NCBI RefSeq assembly: GCF_900114495.1
Contig: NZ_FOZI01000001.1
Coordinates: forward strand, 515,469-579,468
Direction: 5' to 3'
Source: Dyella sp. OK004
Lineage (GTDB): Bacteria > Pseudomonadota > Gammaproteobacteria > Xanthomonadales > Rhodanobacteraceae
Length of the DNA stretch: 64,000 bases
The position numbers and the translations under genes were made by a program. Of this stretch, positions 25,482-37,246 are shown piece by piece. A model generated the notes under the pieces. The model saw only the letters and a list, made by a program, of their open reading frames with translations, ran no database searches and had not been told where the DNA came from. The stretch's first letter is position 1. Every line of letters begins with the position of its first letter.

Positions 25482-26681
25482 ATGAGCAACTTCCTCTTCA
25501 CTTCCGAATCGGTCTCCGAAGGCCATCCGGACAAGGTCGCCGACCAGATCTCCGATGCCGTCCTCGACGCGATCCTCGCGCAGGATCCGCGTGCTCGCGT
25601 GGCCTGCGAGACCATGGTGAAGACCGGCGTGGCCATCGTCGCCGGCGAGATCACCACCAGCGCTTGGATCGACCTGGAAGCGCTGACCCGCAAAGTCATC
25701 GTCGACATCGGCTATGACTCCTCCGACGTCGGTTTCGACGGCGAGACCTGCGGCGTGCTGAACCTGATCGGCAAGCAGTCGCCGGACATTAACCAAGGCG
25801 TGGACCGCAAGAAGCCGGAAGAACAGGGCGCTGGCGACCAGGGCCTGATGTTCGGCTATGCCACCAACGAGACCAAGGACTTCATGCCGGCGGCGATCTA
25901 CTACTCGCACCGCCTGGTCGAGCAGCAGGCCAAGGTCCGCAAGAAGAAGAACTCGCCGCTGCCGTGGCTACGCCCGGACGCCAAGAGCCAGGTCACCCTG
26001 CGCTATGAGAACGGCGAAGCCGTCGCCATCGACGCGGTGGTGCTGTCGACCCAGCACGATCCGAGCGTGAAGCAGAAGGACCTGGTCGAGGCTGTGCGCG
26101 AGCACATCCTCAAGCCGGTGCTGCCGTCCAAGCTGCTGCACAAGGGCACCAAGTTCCACATCAACCCGACCGGCAAGTTCGTGATCGGCGGCCCGGTGGG
26201 CGATTGCGGCCTGACCGGCCGCAAGATCATCGTCGACACCTACGGCGGCTGGGCCCGTCATGGCGGCGGCGCGTTCTCGGGCAAGGATCCGTCCAAGGTC
26301 GACCGTTCGGCCGCCTATGCGGCGCGCTATGTGGCGAAGAACATTGTCGCCGCCGGCATCGCCGACCGTTGCGAAGTGCAGGTCTCCTACGCCATCGGCG
26401 TGGCCGAGCCGACCTCGATTTCGGTCACCACCTTCGGCACCGGCAAGATCAGCGACGAGAAGATCGAGAAGCTGATCCGCAAGCACTTCGACCTGCGCCC
26501 GTACGGCATCATCAAGATGCTCGACCTGGTGCACCCGATGTACCAGCAGACCGCCAGCTACGGTCACTTCGGCCGCACCCCGTACGAAGTGAAGGGTCCG
26601 GACGGCAAGACCTACACCGCTTTCTCCTGGGAGAAGACGGACAAGGCCGAGGCGCTGCGCGCGGATGCCAAGCTGAAGTAA
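25482..26681 (+). CDS. metK: S-adenosylmethionine synthetase
   Basis: The 399-residue cytosolic enzyme makes SAM from methionine and [23 protein letters not shown] at the N-terminus carries the ATP-binding His. [36 protein letters not shown] and [24 protein letters not shown] are the classic signature segments, including the P-loop-like GGGAFSGKD. Full family length. Strong ribosome site AAGGAAGG. A terminator follows. It shares the methionine/SAM cycle with ahcY at 35468 and metF at 38595. Confidence 0.98.
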   Translation: MSNFLFTSESVSEGHPDKVADQISDAVLDAILAQDPRARVACETMVKTGVAIVAGEITTSAWIDLEALTRKVIVDIGYDSSDVGFDGETCGVLNLIGKQSPDINQGVDRKKPEEQGAGDQGLMFGYATNETKDFMPAAIYYSHRLVEQQAKVRKKKNSPLPWLRPDAKSQVTLRYENGEAVAIDAVVLSTQHDPSVKQKDLVEAVREHILKPVLPSKLLHKGTKFHINPTGKFVIGGPVGDCGLTGRKIIVDTYGGWARHGGGAFSGKDPSKVDRSAAYAARYVAKNIVAAGIADRCEVQVSYAIGVAEPTSISVTTFGTGKISDEKIEKLIRKHFDLRPYGIIKMLDLVHPMYQQTASYGHFGRTPYEVKGPDGKTYTAFSWEKTDKAEALRADAKLK

Positions 26682-26719
26682 GGGCGAAGCGCGAGCGAGC
26701 TTTCGCTTGCCAGCCTATA

Positions 26720-26750
26720 AAACCCCGCGGCTTGCCGCGGGGTTTTTGTT
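26720..26750 (+). terminator. Rho-independent terminator of metK
   Basis: An 11-bp stem AAACCCCGCGG (26720-26730) / CCGCGGGGTTT (26735-26745) runs into TTTTTGTT. Confidence 0.92.
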
Positions 26751-26795
26751 TGTAACCCACGCGGGGAAAGTCCGCGCATCCACTAGAATGTAGCC

Positions 26796-28670
<1,875 letters not shown>

Positions 28671-29079
28671 TCGTGCGCTCGAGCGGCCAGTAGAAGCGTT
28701 ATCGCGAGCACCCGCCCCTCACCCCAACCCTCTCCCCGAAGGGGAGAGGGAGATGTTGCGCGTCGCCGAGATAGACGAAGGGGCCGGAAGAAAACTATCC
28801 CGACGCCTGACACTGGAAAAGGTGCAGCCACGAAGCACGCCGCCTGCTCTCAGGCCATTTCTCTTTGGTTACTTTTTCTTTGGGCCAGCAAAGAGAAAGT
28901 GACCCGAGCCGCGGCAGCGGTTCGGAAGCCCGCGGCAGGCGAGCCAGGGCACGCAAACGCGACAACCGAGCGATAAGGCACTGGATTCCGGCCTTCGTCG
29001 GAATGACGAGTAGGTGGGGATATCACAAGGGCAGCATCCCACCCCCAGCCCTTTCCCGAAGAGTGAGCAAAGGGCGCAA
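28671..29079. other. Intergenic repeat region after uup
   Basis: The region holds a GAAGGGGAGAGGG palindrome (about 28722-28752, CCCTCTCCCCGAAGGGGAGAGGG) and the second copy of the 215-bp repeat. No gene is evident. Confidence 0.7.
28797..29014. repeat. About 215-bp dispersed repeat, copy B
   Basis: It matches 20260-20480 in the same orientation with scattered substitutions. It shares ATCCCGACGCCTGACACTGG, the hairpin TACTTTTTCTTTG...CAAAGAGAAAGT, the GAGCCGCGGCAGCGGTTCGG segment and the GGAATGACGA end. Confidence 0.8.
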
Positions 29080-29703
29080 TCAATGCGAGTCGCGAACTTT
29101 CGCCGCGTGCGACTGCATCAAACGATCCGTCCACGCGATACCAATCGCCGAACCGATAAACACCACATGGATGATGGTCTGCCACATCACGCCTTCCGGC
29201 GTCAGCGTGGCGCACTTGAGTGCAGCACCACCACCTGCGTTCTCCGCGATGGCGGCCAACACGTCCGCCGAACAAAACGGCAGCCCTCGCAGGGAGCCAG
29301 CAGCGATAAAAGTCTTCAGCAGATGGATGGAAGAGATGCCGATGATTGCCATCGCCAGCTTCACCTTCAGCACCGACGCATTCACATGTGACAGCCACTC
29401 CGGCTGGTCGGGGTGATTCTCCAGACCCAGGCGCGACACGAACGTCTCGTAGCCACCCACGATCACCATCACCAGCAGGTTGGAGATCATCACCACGTCA
29501 ATCAGGCTGAGCACGATCAGCATGATTTCCTGCTCACCCAGCTTCGGCGCCTCGTGGATCAAGTGCCACAGCTCCTTGCCGAACAAGAAGACATAGACGC
29601 ACTGGGCCACGATCAGGCCGAGGTAGAGCGGCAACTGCAGCCAGCGCGAGCTGAAGATGAGGAACGGCAGTGGGCCGAGACGCGGGTTATTCGAGGGTTG
29701 CAT
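29080..29703 (-). CDS. UPF0114 (YqhA-family) inner-membrane protein
   Basis: The 207-residue membrane protein has four predicted helices (LQLPLYLGLIVAQCVYVFLF, IMLIVLSLIDVVMISNLLVMVIVGGYE, KLAMAIIGISSIHLLKTFI, IIHVVFIGSAIGIAW). FSSRWLQLPLYLGL and NLLVMVIVGGYETFVSRL are characteristic of UPF0114. Function is unknown. An ATG 6 bases earlier is equally possible. Family length is about 165-200, so this one is slightly long, with an insertion near CSADVLAAIAENAGGG. Confidence 0.85.
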   Translation of the reverse strand: MQPSNNPRLGPLPFLIFSSRWLQLPLYLGLIVAQCVYVFLFGKELWHLIHEAPKLGEQEIMLIVLSLIDVVMISNLLVMVIVGGYETFVSRLGLENHPDQPEWLSHVNASVLKVKLAMAIIGISSIHLLKTFIAAGSLRGLPFCSADVLAAIAENAGGGAALKCATLTPEGVMWQTIIHVVFIGSAIGIAWTDRLMQSHAAKVRDSH

Positions 29704-29778
29704 AAGCATCTGTGCGGTTGGAGATCAGCCAGCCTAGCGGCTCCGCAAGAAATTACGCAATACGTATCCGGCCCTGGC

Positions 29779-32484
29779 TCAGCCCGTGTTCTGCAAGCCT
29801 TGCGACACGCCGTTCACACAAGCCACCAGCGCCCGCAGCAACGCGTCGTCCTCGCTGCCGGAAGCGCGCCAGCGCTGCAGCAGATCTACCTGCAACAGGC
29901 TCATCGGGTCGATGTAGGGATTACGCAGGCGGATCGATACCGCCAGCTTCGGCGTATCGCGCAGCAATTCGTCGCTGCCCTTCAGACGCAGCAGCCAGCG
30001 ACTGGTGCGCTCGAACTCGTCGCGGATCAGGCCGAAGAACGGCTCGTGCAGCGGTCCGGCGAGACGCGAAAAGGCCTCAGCGATATCGAGGTCGCTCTTG
30101 GCCAGCACCATCTCCACGTCGTCCAGCATGTTGGCGAAGAACGGCCAGTCGCGCGCCATCTCGGCCAGCGCGGCTTCGCCGAATTCAGCGGCGCCGTGCT
30201 CCAGCGCTGTGCCCAGGCCATACCAGCCAGTGATGATGGAGCGGCATTGGGTCCAGGCGAACACCCAGGGAATCGCGCGCAGATCTTCCACGCCGCGCAT
30301 GCTGCGGCGGCGCGATGGGCGTGAACCGAGCGTCATGCGTTCGATCACATCGATCGGCGTGGCGGAACGGAAGTAGTCGATGAATCCGTCGCGCTCCACA
30401 AAAGCGCGATAGGTCTGACGGCTGATGGACGACAATGCGGCCATGCGTTCGCGCCAGATCGCCTCGCGCTGCTCCACTTCGCGCGGACGCAGGCTGGCGC
30501 GCAGCACCGCGCCCACGGTCTGTTCCAGATTGCGCAATGCCAGCGCGCGGATGCCGTACTTGCGATGTATCACCTCGCCCTGTTCGGTCACGCGCAGCAC
30601 ACCAGCGACCGAACCGCGCGGCGACGACATCAGCGCCGGGGCGATGCGCGCGCCACCGCGGCTGGCGGAACCACCGCGGCCATGGAAGAAGGACAGGCGC
30701 ACGCTCGCCTCGCCCGCCACTTCCAGCAATTCGACTTGCGCGCGCTGCAATCCCCAGCGCGACGCCAGGGTGCCACCATCCTTGCCGCTGTCGGAGTAAC
30801 CGAGCATCACCCACTGGCGGCCACCGCGCGATTCGAGATGTGCGCGGTAGACGGGGTCGCCGAACAAGGCGCGCAAGGTTGCCGGCGCGTTCGCGAGGTC
30901 GTCGACGGTTTCGAACAAGGGCGCGATATCGAGCGGCACACCACCGTCCGAGGTCAGCCCGCCATGCCGCGCCAGCGCCAGCACTGCCAGCACATCCGCT
31001 GCCGAACGCGCCATGCTGATGATGTATAGCCCCAGGGCTTCGGCACCGTAGCGCTGTCGCGCGTCATGCAGCGTAGCGAAAACCGCTTTCAACGCTTGGG
31101 CGCCCTCGTCGCCACTTTCCCCGAAAGCGCGCTCGCCACTCGCATAGGCATGCAGACGCTCGATGCGCACCGCCGGACTCAGCGACACAAAATCCGCATC
31201 ACCCGTCAGCGCCGCCAGCGCGTCGTCGTGCACGCGCGAATCCTGCCGCACATCCAGCCGCGCCAGATGAAAGCCGAACGTGCGCACGCGCCAGATCAGG
31301 CGCTGCACGGCGTAAGCACCCGCATGCAGGCCGCGATGGTCGAACAGGCTGTCGGCGATCAACTGCAGGTCGCCGATCAATTCCTGGGTGGAGGTATAGC
31401 CTTCCGGATGGTCGTCATCATGGGTGGCCTGCAGGCGTGCGCCGACCATGGTGAGGAAGCTGCGGTAGGGCATGTCGGCGTGGCGCGGCCGCACTTGCGC
31501 CGCGGCTTCAGGAAAGCGCTCGCGGTAGTCGGCAAGGCGCTGCGCCAGACGCGAGTCCACTGCGACCCGCCCTTCGGTCTGGCTGAGCAAACGCGCCAGG
31601 CCGGCGATGTCCGCGGCGTAATGTTCCAGTACGTGCGCACGCTGAGTACCCAGACTGGCGGCGATGGTGTCGGCGCCCACGTTCGGGTTGCCATCCATGT
31701 CGCCGCCTACCCAGGTGGCGAAGGCGAGTAGGCGCGGCAGCGCCACGGCCACGCCGTAGACTTCCTGCAAGGCATCGGCCAGCGACTCGTAGAGCGCGGG
31801 CACGATGCGATAGATCGGGTTGGCCAGATAGAACCCGACATGATGATGCTCGTCCTGCACGCTGGGGCGGATCGGCGAAGCCTCCGCCGTCTGCCAGCCG
31901 GAAGACAGCGCCATAAAGATGCGGTCGTCGTCCTCCTTGCGCTCCTGCGGCGTACGGCTGGGATCGAAGTTGTCGATCAGCGCGCGCACGATCGCCTGTT
32001 CTTTCTCCAGCAGCGAGCGGCGCATCGCCTCGGTGGGATGCGCGGTGAACACCGGCTCCACGCGCAACCGCGCCAGCCATTCAAGCAGTTCAGCGGCGCC
32101 GACGCCCTGCTCTTTCAATCGCGCCAGCACGTCCAGCAGTGATTCCGGCTGCGGCGCGCCGTCAGTGCGCTGATAGTCACGGCGGCGGCGTATGCGGTGC
32201 ACGCGCTCGGCGATGTTGACGGCCTGGAAATACGTGGCGAAGGCGCGAGCCAGTGCTTCGGCGCGCTGCGTGTCCTGTCCGGTCAGCAAGCCCGCCAGCA
32301 AGGTGAGCGGCGCGCCTTCGTGGCGGCGCGCGATGGCGGCGGTGCGGATGCGTTCGACTTCATCGAAGAAATCCGGCGAGACCTGTTCGGCCAGCATGTT
32401 GCCGACCAGGGTGCCGAGTCGGCGTACGTCTTCGCGCAGTGGGGTGTCGTGCGGGGCGAACTCAGGACTGCGTTGTTGGCTCAT
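29779..32484 (-). CDS. ppc: Phosphoenolpyruvate carboxylase
   Basis: The 901-residue enzyme carboxylates PEP to oxaloacetate, the anaplerotic step. ATG 32484 ([24 protein letters not shown]) is chosen; the open frame continues upstream into sequence without family character. [12 protein letters not shown] with the catalytic His, [33 protein letters not shown] (catalytic loop) and [12 protein letters not shown] are all intact, and the C-terminus ends QNTG as expected for PEPC. Length is normal for bacteria. Confidence 0.97.
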   Translation of the reverse strand: MSQQRSPEFAPHDTPLREDVRRLGTLVGNMLAEQVSPDFFDEVERIRTAAIARRHEGAPLTLLAGLLTGQDTQRAEALARAFATYFQAVNIAERVHRIRRRRDYQRTDGAPQPESLLDVLARLKEQGVGAAELLEWLARLRVEPVFTAHPTEAMRRSLLEKEQAIVRALIDNFDPSRTPQERKEDDDRIFMALSSGWQTAEASPIRPSVQDEHHHVGFYLANPIYRIVPALYESLADALQEVYGVAVALPRLLAFATWVGGDMDGNPNVGADTIAASLGTQRAHVLEHYAADIAGLARLLSQTEGRVAVDSRLAQRLADYRERFPEAAAQVRPRHADMPYRSFLTMVGARLQATHDDDHPEGYTSTQELIGDLQLIADSLFDHRGLHAGAYAVQRLIWRVRTFGFHLARLDVRQDSRVHDDALAALTGDADFVSLSPAVRIERLHAYASGERAFGESGDEGAQALKAVFATLHDARQRYGAEALGLYIISMARSAADVLAVLALARHGGLTSDGGVPLDIAPLFETVDDLANAPATLRALFGDPVYRAHLESRGGRQWVMLGYSDSGKDGGTLASRWGLQRAQVELLEVAGEASVRLSFFHGRGGSASRGGARIAPALMSSPRGSVAGVLRVTEQGEVIHRKYGIRALALRNLEQTVGAVLRASLRPREVEQREAIWRERMAALSSISRQTYRAFVERDGFIDYFRSATPIDVIERMTLGSRPSRRRSMRGVEDLRAIPWVFAWTQCRSIITGWYGLGTALEHGAAEFGEAALAEMARDWPFFANMLDDVEMVLAKSDLDIAEAFSRLAGPLHEPFFGLIRDEFERTSRWLLRLKGSDELLRDTPKLAVSIRLRNPYIDPMSLLQVDLLQRWRASGSEDDALLRALVACVNGVSQGLQNTG

Positions 32485-32570
32485 CGATGCCACGGATTGG
32501 ATGTCTGGACGGCCAAGACTACTCCAAGATTCCGGGCTTTTGTGCACTGCCACAAACGCCTCCCGCCCCT

Positions 32571-32660
32571 GTAGGAGCGCCCCCTGTGCGCGAACCGCGC
32601 CTACCTTCGCAGCGCCGGTCGCCCACAGAGCCTGCCCCGGACTTGATCCGGGGATGGGCT
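32571..32660. repeat. REP-like palindrome cluster between ppc and the S9 peptidase
   Basis: GTAGGAGCGCC near 32573 faces GGGCTTCTAC at about 32651-32660; an inner stem CCCCGGA...TCCGGGG lies at about 32635-32653. Non-coding, in a 208-bp gap. Confidence 0.5.
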
Positions 32661-32692
32661 TCTACAAAAGGGAACGGGGTGCCCCAGGGGAC

Positions 32693-35203
32693 TCACTTGC
32701 CGGCATCACCCGCCGGCTTCGCCGGCTTCACATAGCGTTCCAGCCATTGATTCGATTCGGCCAGCATTTCCATGATCGATTCGCGTGCGCGGTAGGCATG
32801 CGCTTCGTTCGGCAGCAGCACCAGTCGGGCGGTACCGCCCAGGCCTTTGATCGCCGCATAGAGACGTTCGCTCTGGATCGGGAAGGTGCCGGAGTTGTTG
32901 TCCTGCTCGCCGTGGATCATCAGCAGCGCGTCCTTGATGTGGTCGGCATAGTTGAACGGCGACATCGTGTTGTACACGTCCTCCGCCTGCCAGTAGTTGC
33001 GCTCTTCGGACTGAAAGCCGAACGGGGTGAGGGTGCGGTTATAGGCGCCGCTGCGTGCGATGCCGGCCTTGAACAGGCGCGTGTGCGCAAGCAGGTTGGC
33101 GGTCATGAAAGCGCCGTAGGAGTGGCCGCCGACCGCAATGCGATTGCGATCGGCGACGCCACGGCGCACGACCTCATCCACTGCCGCTTCCGCACTCGCC
33201 ACCAACTGCGGGATGTAGGTGTCGTTCGGCTCCTTGTTGCCCTCGCCCACGATCGGCACCGCGAAGTTGTCGAGCACGGTGTAGCCCATCGCAAGGAAGG
33301 CCTGCGGTCCCCAGAAGCCGATGCGGTTGAAGCGGTACGGCGAATCGGTGACCTGGCTGGCCGCCTCGGCTGATTTGAACTCGGTGGGATAGGCCCACAT
33401 CAGCATCGGACGCGGGCCGTCTTTCTTCGGATCGTAGTTGGGCGGCAGATACAGCGTGGCGGTGAGCTCCACACCGTCCTTGCGCTTGTAGCGGATCTGT
33501 TCCTTTTTCACGCCTTTGAACTGCGGCGTGGGATGCGGGAAATGCGTGAGTGCGCGCGGCGTCGAAACCTTGGCGCTCATATCGCGAACAAAAAAGTTGG
33601 TCGGCTCCTCGGGCGACTCGCGCGAGGTAAGCAGACGCTGCCCTTCGGTATCCAGCACCACCTGCGGCGCTTCGTAATACGGTGCCTGCGAATGGAACAG
33701 GCGGGCGGCCTGCCCATCGCGCAGATTGACCTTGTCCACGAAGGGACGATTGCCCTCCGGCGAGGCGCCTTCGCCGAGCCGGAAGATGCTTTCGCCATCG
33801 GCCGCGATCAGCAAGCGCGACTCGCCGTGTTCGTCCTTGACGGTGACCGGCTTGCCGGGGTTCTTGTAGCGATCTTCCGAAGAGCCTTCGCGCACCAGTT
33901 TGGGCGCCTGTTCCGGATGATCGGGTGCCACGCGCCACTCTTTCACCTGGCGCGTCTTCCACCAGAACTCATTGATCAAAGCCAGATTGCCATTGCCCCA
34001 ATAAGTGCCCGCGTAGCGCGTGGCCAGCTTCGCCAAGGTAACGGGTGCCTGATCGAACGGAGCGGGCTGCATCAGCACGGCGTCGCGGATGTCGGCTTTG
34101 CGCGCGGGGTCGCCGCCGTCCTGCGCTTCGGCCCATACCAGAGTGGCCGGCGCGTCGCTGCGCCACTCGATGTCGCGCACGCCGGTGCGCACGGCATCGT
34201 TGCCGGTGGGCAGGCCTTCGATCAGCGGCTGATTGGCGATCTCTTTGACCAGCTTGCCGCTGAGATCGAGTACCTCGATATGGCGGGGGAATTCGGTGAC
34301 CGGCACCAGATAGGAGAATGGACGCGCGACGCGCTCGCGCAGCAGATAGCGGCCATCCGGCGATGCGTCGACCGACAGGATCAGCGCCGGCTCGCCCACG
34401 CGGGTTACTTTGCCTTGCAGGTCGACCAGGGCCGATTGCGAGCGCAGGTAGTGCTCGAACACACGTGCGTCGTCCTCGTTGCGCAGCATGTCCTGGTAAG
34501 TGCGGATCGCTTTGACACCACCGCCAGCCTGAGTCTCCTGCACGTTGGGGCCGGCAGGAATGTCGCTGGAGGCCGGCGCTGCGCCCTGCCCTTCGGGGCG
34601 TAGCTGCACCAGCAATTGCTGGCTGTCCGGCATCCAGACATAGCCGCGACCCGCCACGGTGTTCAGCGGGAGCGTGGTGAGTCGGCGCGCGCTGTGCGCG
34701 GCCACGTCCACCAGCCACAGCTCATTGCTGCCCGACTTGGCGTCGACCTGATTGAAGGCGAGGTAACGCTGGTCCGGCGACCAGCTGGAAGTGGCGATGG
34801 ACAACGACTGCGGTAGGCCCTGCAAACGGATCTCCTTGCCGCTGGCGATATCCATCAACCACAGGTCGCTGCCAAACAAGAAGCGGCTTTCAGCATAGGT
34901 GCGCGGATTGATGCGCAAGCCGGCCAACTTCAATTCCGGCTGGGCGACTACATCGATGCCGGGCAACGCTGGCGCTTGCGTCAGCGCGAGCAGATCGCGA
35001 TGCGGGCTGATCGACAGCTGCGGCGGGCGGGGCGCGTCGACCAGCGCCTGCAGCGGCTTGGGCGGCAACTGATACCCGCTGGTTGGCGCCGCCGTGGCAG
35101 CGACTGGTGCGGCCTGCGAGTACGACACCGGCGAGTGCAGCGCCAGCGGCAGCGCCACGAGCAGGAGGCCGGCAAGAACGCGGCGTGGGAGGGTTCTATC
35201 CAT
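32693..35203 (-). CDS. Exported S9-family (prolyl oligopeptidase-like) serine peptidase
   Basis: The 836-residue protein has a signal peptide (RVLAGLLLVALPLALHSPVSYS). A beta-propeller-like N-terminal part of about 560 residues has repeated WSPDQRYLAF / DASPDGRYLL blades. The C-terminal peptidase domain shows GGHSYGAFM (Ser), HGEQDNN (Asp) and NEAHAY (His). This layout fits S9 peptidases related to glutamyl endopeptidases and acylaminoacyl peptidases. It probably degrades peptides in the periplasm. Exact specificity cannot be read from sequence. Confidence 0.9.
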   Translation of the reverse strand: MDRTLPRRVLAGLLLVALPLALHSPVSYSQAAPVAATAAPTSGYQLPPKPLQALVDAPRPPQLSISPHRDLLALTQAPALPGIDVVAQPELKLAGLRINPRTYAESRFLFGSDLWLMDIASGKEIRLQGLPQSLSIATSSWSPDQRYLAFNQVDAKSGSNELWLVDVAAHSARRLTTLPLNTVAGRGYVWMPDSQQLLVQLRPEGQGAAPASSDIPAGPNVQETQAGGGVKAIRTYQDMLRNEDDARVFEHYLRSQSALVDLQGKVTRVGEPALILSVDASPDGRYLLRERVARPFSYLVPVTEFPRHIEVLDLSGKLVKEIANQPLIEGLPTGNDAVRTGVRDIEWRSDAPATLVWAEAQDGGDPARKADIRDAVLMQPAPFDQAPVTLAKLATRYAGTYWGNGNLALINEFWWKTRQVKEWRVAPDHPEQAPKLVREGSSEDRYKNPGKPVTVKDEHGESRLLIAADGESIFRLGEGASPEGNRPFVDKVNLRDGQAARLFHSQAPYYEAPQVVLDTEGQRLLTSRESPEEPTNFFVRDMSAKVSTPRALTHFPHPTPQFKGVKKEQIRYKRKDGVELTATLYLPPNYDPKKDGPRPMLMWAYPTEFKSAEAASQVTDSPYRFNRIGFWGPQAFLAMGYTVLDNFAVPIVGEGNKEPNDTYIPQLVASAEAAVDEVVRRGVADRNRIAVGGHSYGAFMTANLLAHTRLFKAGIARSGAYNRTLTPFGFQSEERNYWQAEDVYNTMSPFNYADHIKDALLMIHGEQDNNSGTFPIQSERLYAAIKGLGGTARLVLLPNEAHAYRARESIMEMLAESNQWLERYVKPAKPAGDAGK

Positions 35204-35334
35204 GTCGAGGCAGCACCGTAGCCGAAGGAATTTGCGACCTTAGCGGTGCCGCGGGTGCCAGACCCTAGGCCATCAGTCATGTCCGCCAGTACGGGCCATC
35301 AAATCCCCCCCGAGAACCCGGACGGGACTGACGC

Positions 35335-35340
35335 TATAAT
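35335..35340 (+). promoter_or_regulatory. -10 element of the ahcY promoter
   Basis: A perfect TATAAT lies about 10 bases before the riboswitch begins. No good -35 hexamer is seen at the expected distance. Confidence 0.6.
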
Positions 35341-35349
35341 CTGCGGCTG

Positions 35350-35425
35350 TCGCCGAGGGGCGCTGCGACCGTGGACGGTTTAGCCACGGCCAGGCTCGGC
35401 GGATAGCCTTTGTAACGGCGCCCGG
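35350..35425 (+). ncRNA. S-adenosylhomocysteine (SAH) riboswitch
   Basis: The leader contains CGCCGAGGGGCGCTGCGACC, a variable hairpin (GTGG...CCAC), CCAGGCTCGGCGG and AACGGCGCCCGG. These are the conserved pieces of the SAH-sensing aptamer, including the CCGAG/CTCGG stem and the GGCGC/GCGCC pseudoknot partners. It lies between a TATAAT box and ahcY, the gene these riboswitches normally turn on when SAH accumulates. Confidence 0.93.
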
Positions 35426-35467
35426 TCAACGATGCGACATACCCGTCGCGATCACCGGAGCTACGCC

Positions 35468-36898
35468 ATGAACGCAGTCACCAAAGATTCCGCCACGCAG
35501 GACTTCAAAGTCCGCGATATGTCTCTCGCCGAACTCGGCCGCCGCCGTATCCGCATGGCCGAAGAGGAAATGCCGGGTCTGATGCAGATCCGCGCCCGCT
35601 ACGCCAAGGACCAGCCGCTGAAGGGCGTGCGCCTGTCCGGCTCGTTGCACGTCACCAAGGAAACCGCCGTGCTGGCCGAGACGCTGCGCGCGCTCGGCGC
35701 CTCGGTGCGCTGGGCCTCGTGCAACATCTTCTCCACCCAGGACGACGTGGCCGCCGCATTGGCCGCCGGTGACCTGCCGGTGTTCGCCTGGAAGGGCGAG
35801 TCGCTGGAGGAGTACTGGGAATGCACGCTGGACATGCTGAGCCACCCGGGTGGCCTCGGCCCGCAGCTGATCGTCGACGACGGCGGCGACGCTACCTTGT
35901 TCATCCACAAGGGCGTTGAACTGGAAGATGGCGACAACTGGGTCAACACCCCCAGCGGCAACCACGAAGAGCAGGTGATCAAGGATCTGCTCAAGCGCGT
36001 GCACGCCGAACGTCCGGGCTGGTTCAAGAAGATCGCCGCCGAATGGAAGGGCGTGTCCGAAGAGACCACCACCGGCGTGCATCGCCTGTACCAGATGATG
36101 GAAGCCGGCAAGCTGCTGGTGCCCGCGATCAACGTCAACGACTCGGTCACCAAGTCGAAGTTCGACAACCTGTACGGCTGCCGCGAGTCGCTGGCTGACG
36201 GCATCAAGCGCGCCACCGACCTGATGGTCGCTGGCAAGGTGGCCGTGGTCTGCGGTTACGGCGATGTGGGCAAGGGTTGCGCGCACTCGCTGAAGGGCTT
36301 CGGCGCGCGCGTGATCGTCACCGAGATCGACCCGATCAACGCCCTGCAGGCGGCGATGGAAGGTTTCCAGGTCACCACCATCGAAGACACCCTTGGCTTG
36401 GGTGACATCTATGTCACCACCACCGGCAACAAGGACATCATCACGCTGGAGCATATGGCGGCGATGAAGAACAACGCCCTGGTCTGCAACATCGGTCACT
36501 TCGATAACGAGATCCAGATCGATCGCCTCAACACCGCCAAGGGCGTGACCCGCGAGACCATCAAGCCGCAGGTCGACCGTTACACCTTCCCCACCGGCAA
36601 TAGCATCTACATGCTGGCCGAAGGTCGCCTGGTGAACCTGGGTTGCGCGCATGGCCACCCGAGCTTCGTGATGTCCAACAGCTTCTCCAACCAGACGCTG
36701 GCCCAGCTCGACCTGTGGGCGAACAAGGACAAGTACGAGAAGACCGTGTATCGCCTGCCGAAGAAGCTGGACGAGGAAGTCGCCCGCCTGCACCTGGAGC
36801 AGATCGGCGTGAAGCTGACCAAGCTGACGCCGGAACAGGCCGCTTACATCGGTGTGCCGGTGGAAGGTCCGTACAAGCCGGACCATTACCGCTACTGA
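35468..36898 (+). CDS. ahcY: S-adenosylhomocysteine hydrolase
   Basis: The 476-residue NAD-dependent enzyme splits SAH into adenosine and homocysteine. ATG 35468 with GGAG 7 bases upstream is preferred over an in-frame ATG at 35432 that overlaps the end of the riboswitch. [36 protein letters not shown], the NAD-binding [15 protein letters not shown] and the C-terminal KPDHYRY, completing the neighbour's active site, are all present. The about 40-residue insertion typical of many proteobacterial enzymes accounts for the length. Regulated by the SAH riboswitch. A terminator follows. Confidence 0.98.
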   Translation: MNAVTKDSATQDFKVRDMSLAELGRRRIRMAEEEMPGLMQIRARYAKDQPLKGVRLSGSLHVTKETAVLAETLRALGASVRWASCNIFSTQDDVAAALAAGDLPVFAWKGESLEEYWECTLDMLSHPGGLGPQLIVDDGGDATLFIHKGVELEDGDNWVNTPSGNHEEQVIKDLLKRVHAERPGWFKKIAAEWKGVSEETTTGVHRLYQMMEAGKLLVPAINVNDSVTKSKFDNLYGCRESLADGIKRATDLMVAGKVAVVCGYGDVGKGCAHSLKGFGARVIVTEIDPINALQAAMEGFQVTTIEDTLGLGDIYVTTTGNKDIITLEHMAAMKNNALVCNIGHFDNEIQIDRLNTAKGVTRETIKPQVDRYTFPTGNSIYMLAEGRLVNLGCAHGHPSFVMSNSFSNQTLAQLDLWANKDKYEKTVYRLPKKLDEEVARLHLEQIGVKLTKLTPEQAAYIGVPVEGPYKPDHYRY

Positions 36899-36928
36899 TC
36901 GGCTGCCGTCAGGGCATGTAGCAAAGCG

Positions 36929-36959
36929 AAGCGCGCGGCATCAGCCGCGCGCTTTTTTG
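36929..36959 (+). terminator. Rho-independent terminator of ahcY
   Basis: AAGCGCGCGGC (36929-36939) pairs with GCCGCGCGCTT (36944-36954), followed by a T run. Confidence 0.92.
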
Positions 36960-36977
36960 TTGGTAGAGGTGTCGCAA

Positions 36978-37107
36978 GGGCTTACCCCTCCCCAACCCTC
37001 CCCTGCAGGCAGGGGAGGGAGCATGGCGTCGCAAGCGTTTAGCTCCTCCCCCTGCTTGCGACGCAAAGCTAGTCCCGTGGGACAGGGGGAGGCCGGGAGG
37101 GGGTGAA
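36978..37107 (+). repeat. C-rich/G-rich hairpin repeats, including copy B of the CCCGTGGGACAGGGG family
   Basis: First comes CCCTCCCCTGCAGGCAGGGGAGGG (about 36997-37020). Then a module (about 37044-37103) carries CTTGCGACGCAAAGCTAGTC and CCGTGGGACAGGGGGA, the same unit as at 20147 and 58305. It fills most of the 348-bp gap between ahcY and the ATP-grasp gene. No gene is seen there. Confidence 0.7.
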
Positions 37108-37246
37108 CCCTTGCAACACCCCTCCAGCAGGGCGGCTCTTACGCCGCTCTTTCTTACGCTATGAACTTGCCCGGTATCCGCCCCGGAATGCAGTGCTAGC
37201 ATGGCCGTCCAAACGACGACGCCATCATGTTTCGTCGCGCAAGCGG

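Noticed and set aside
35426-36886. A 486-codon open frame antisense to ahcY
   Set aside because: It mirrors the codons of a highly conserved gene in GC-rich DNA, has no recognisable domain, and would overlap the riboswitch-controlled gene completely.
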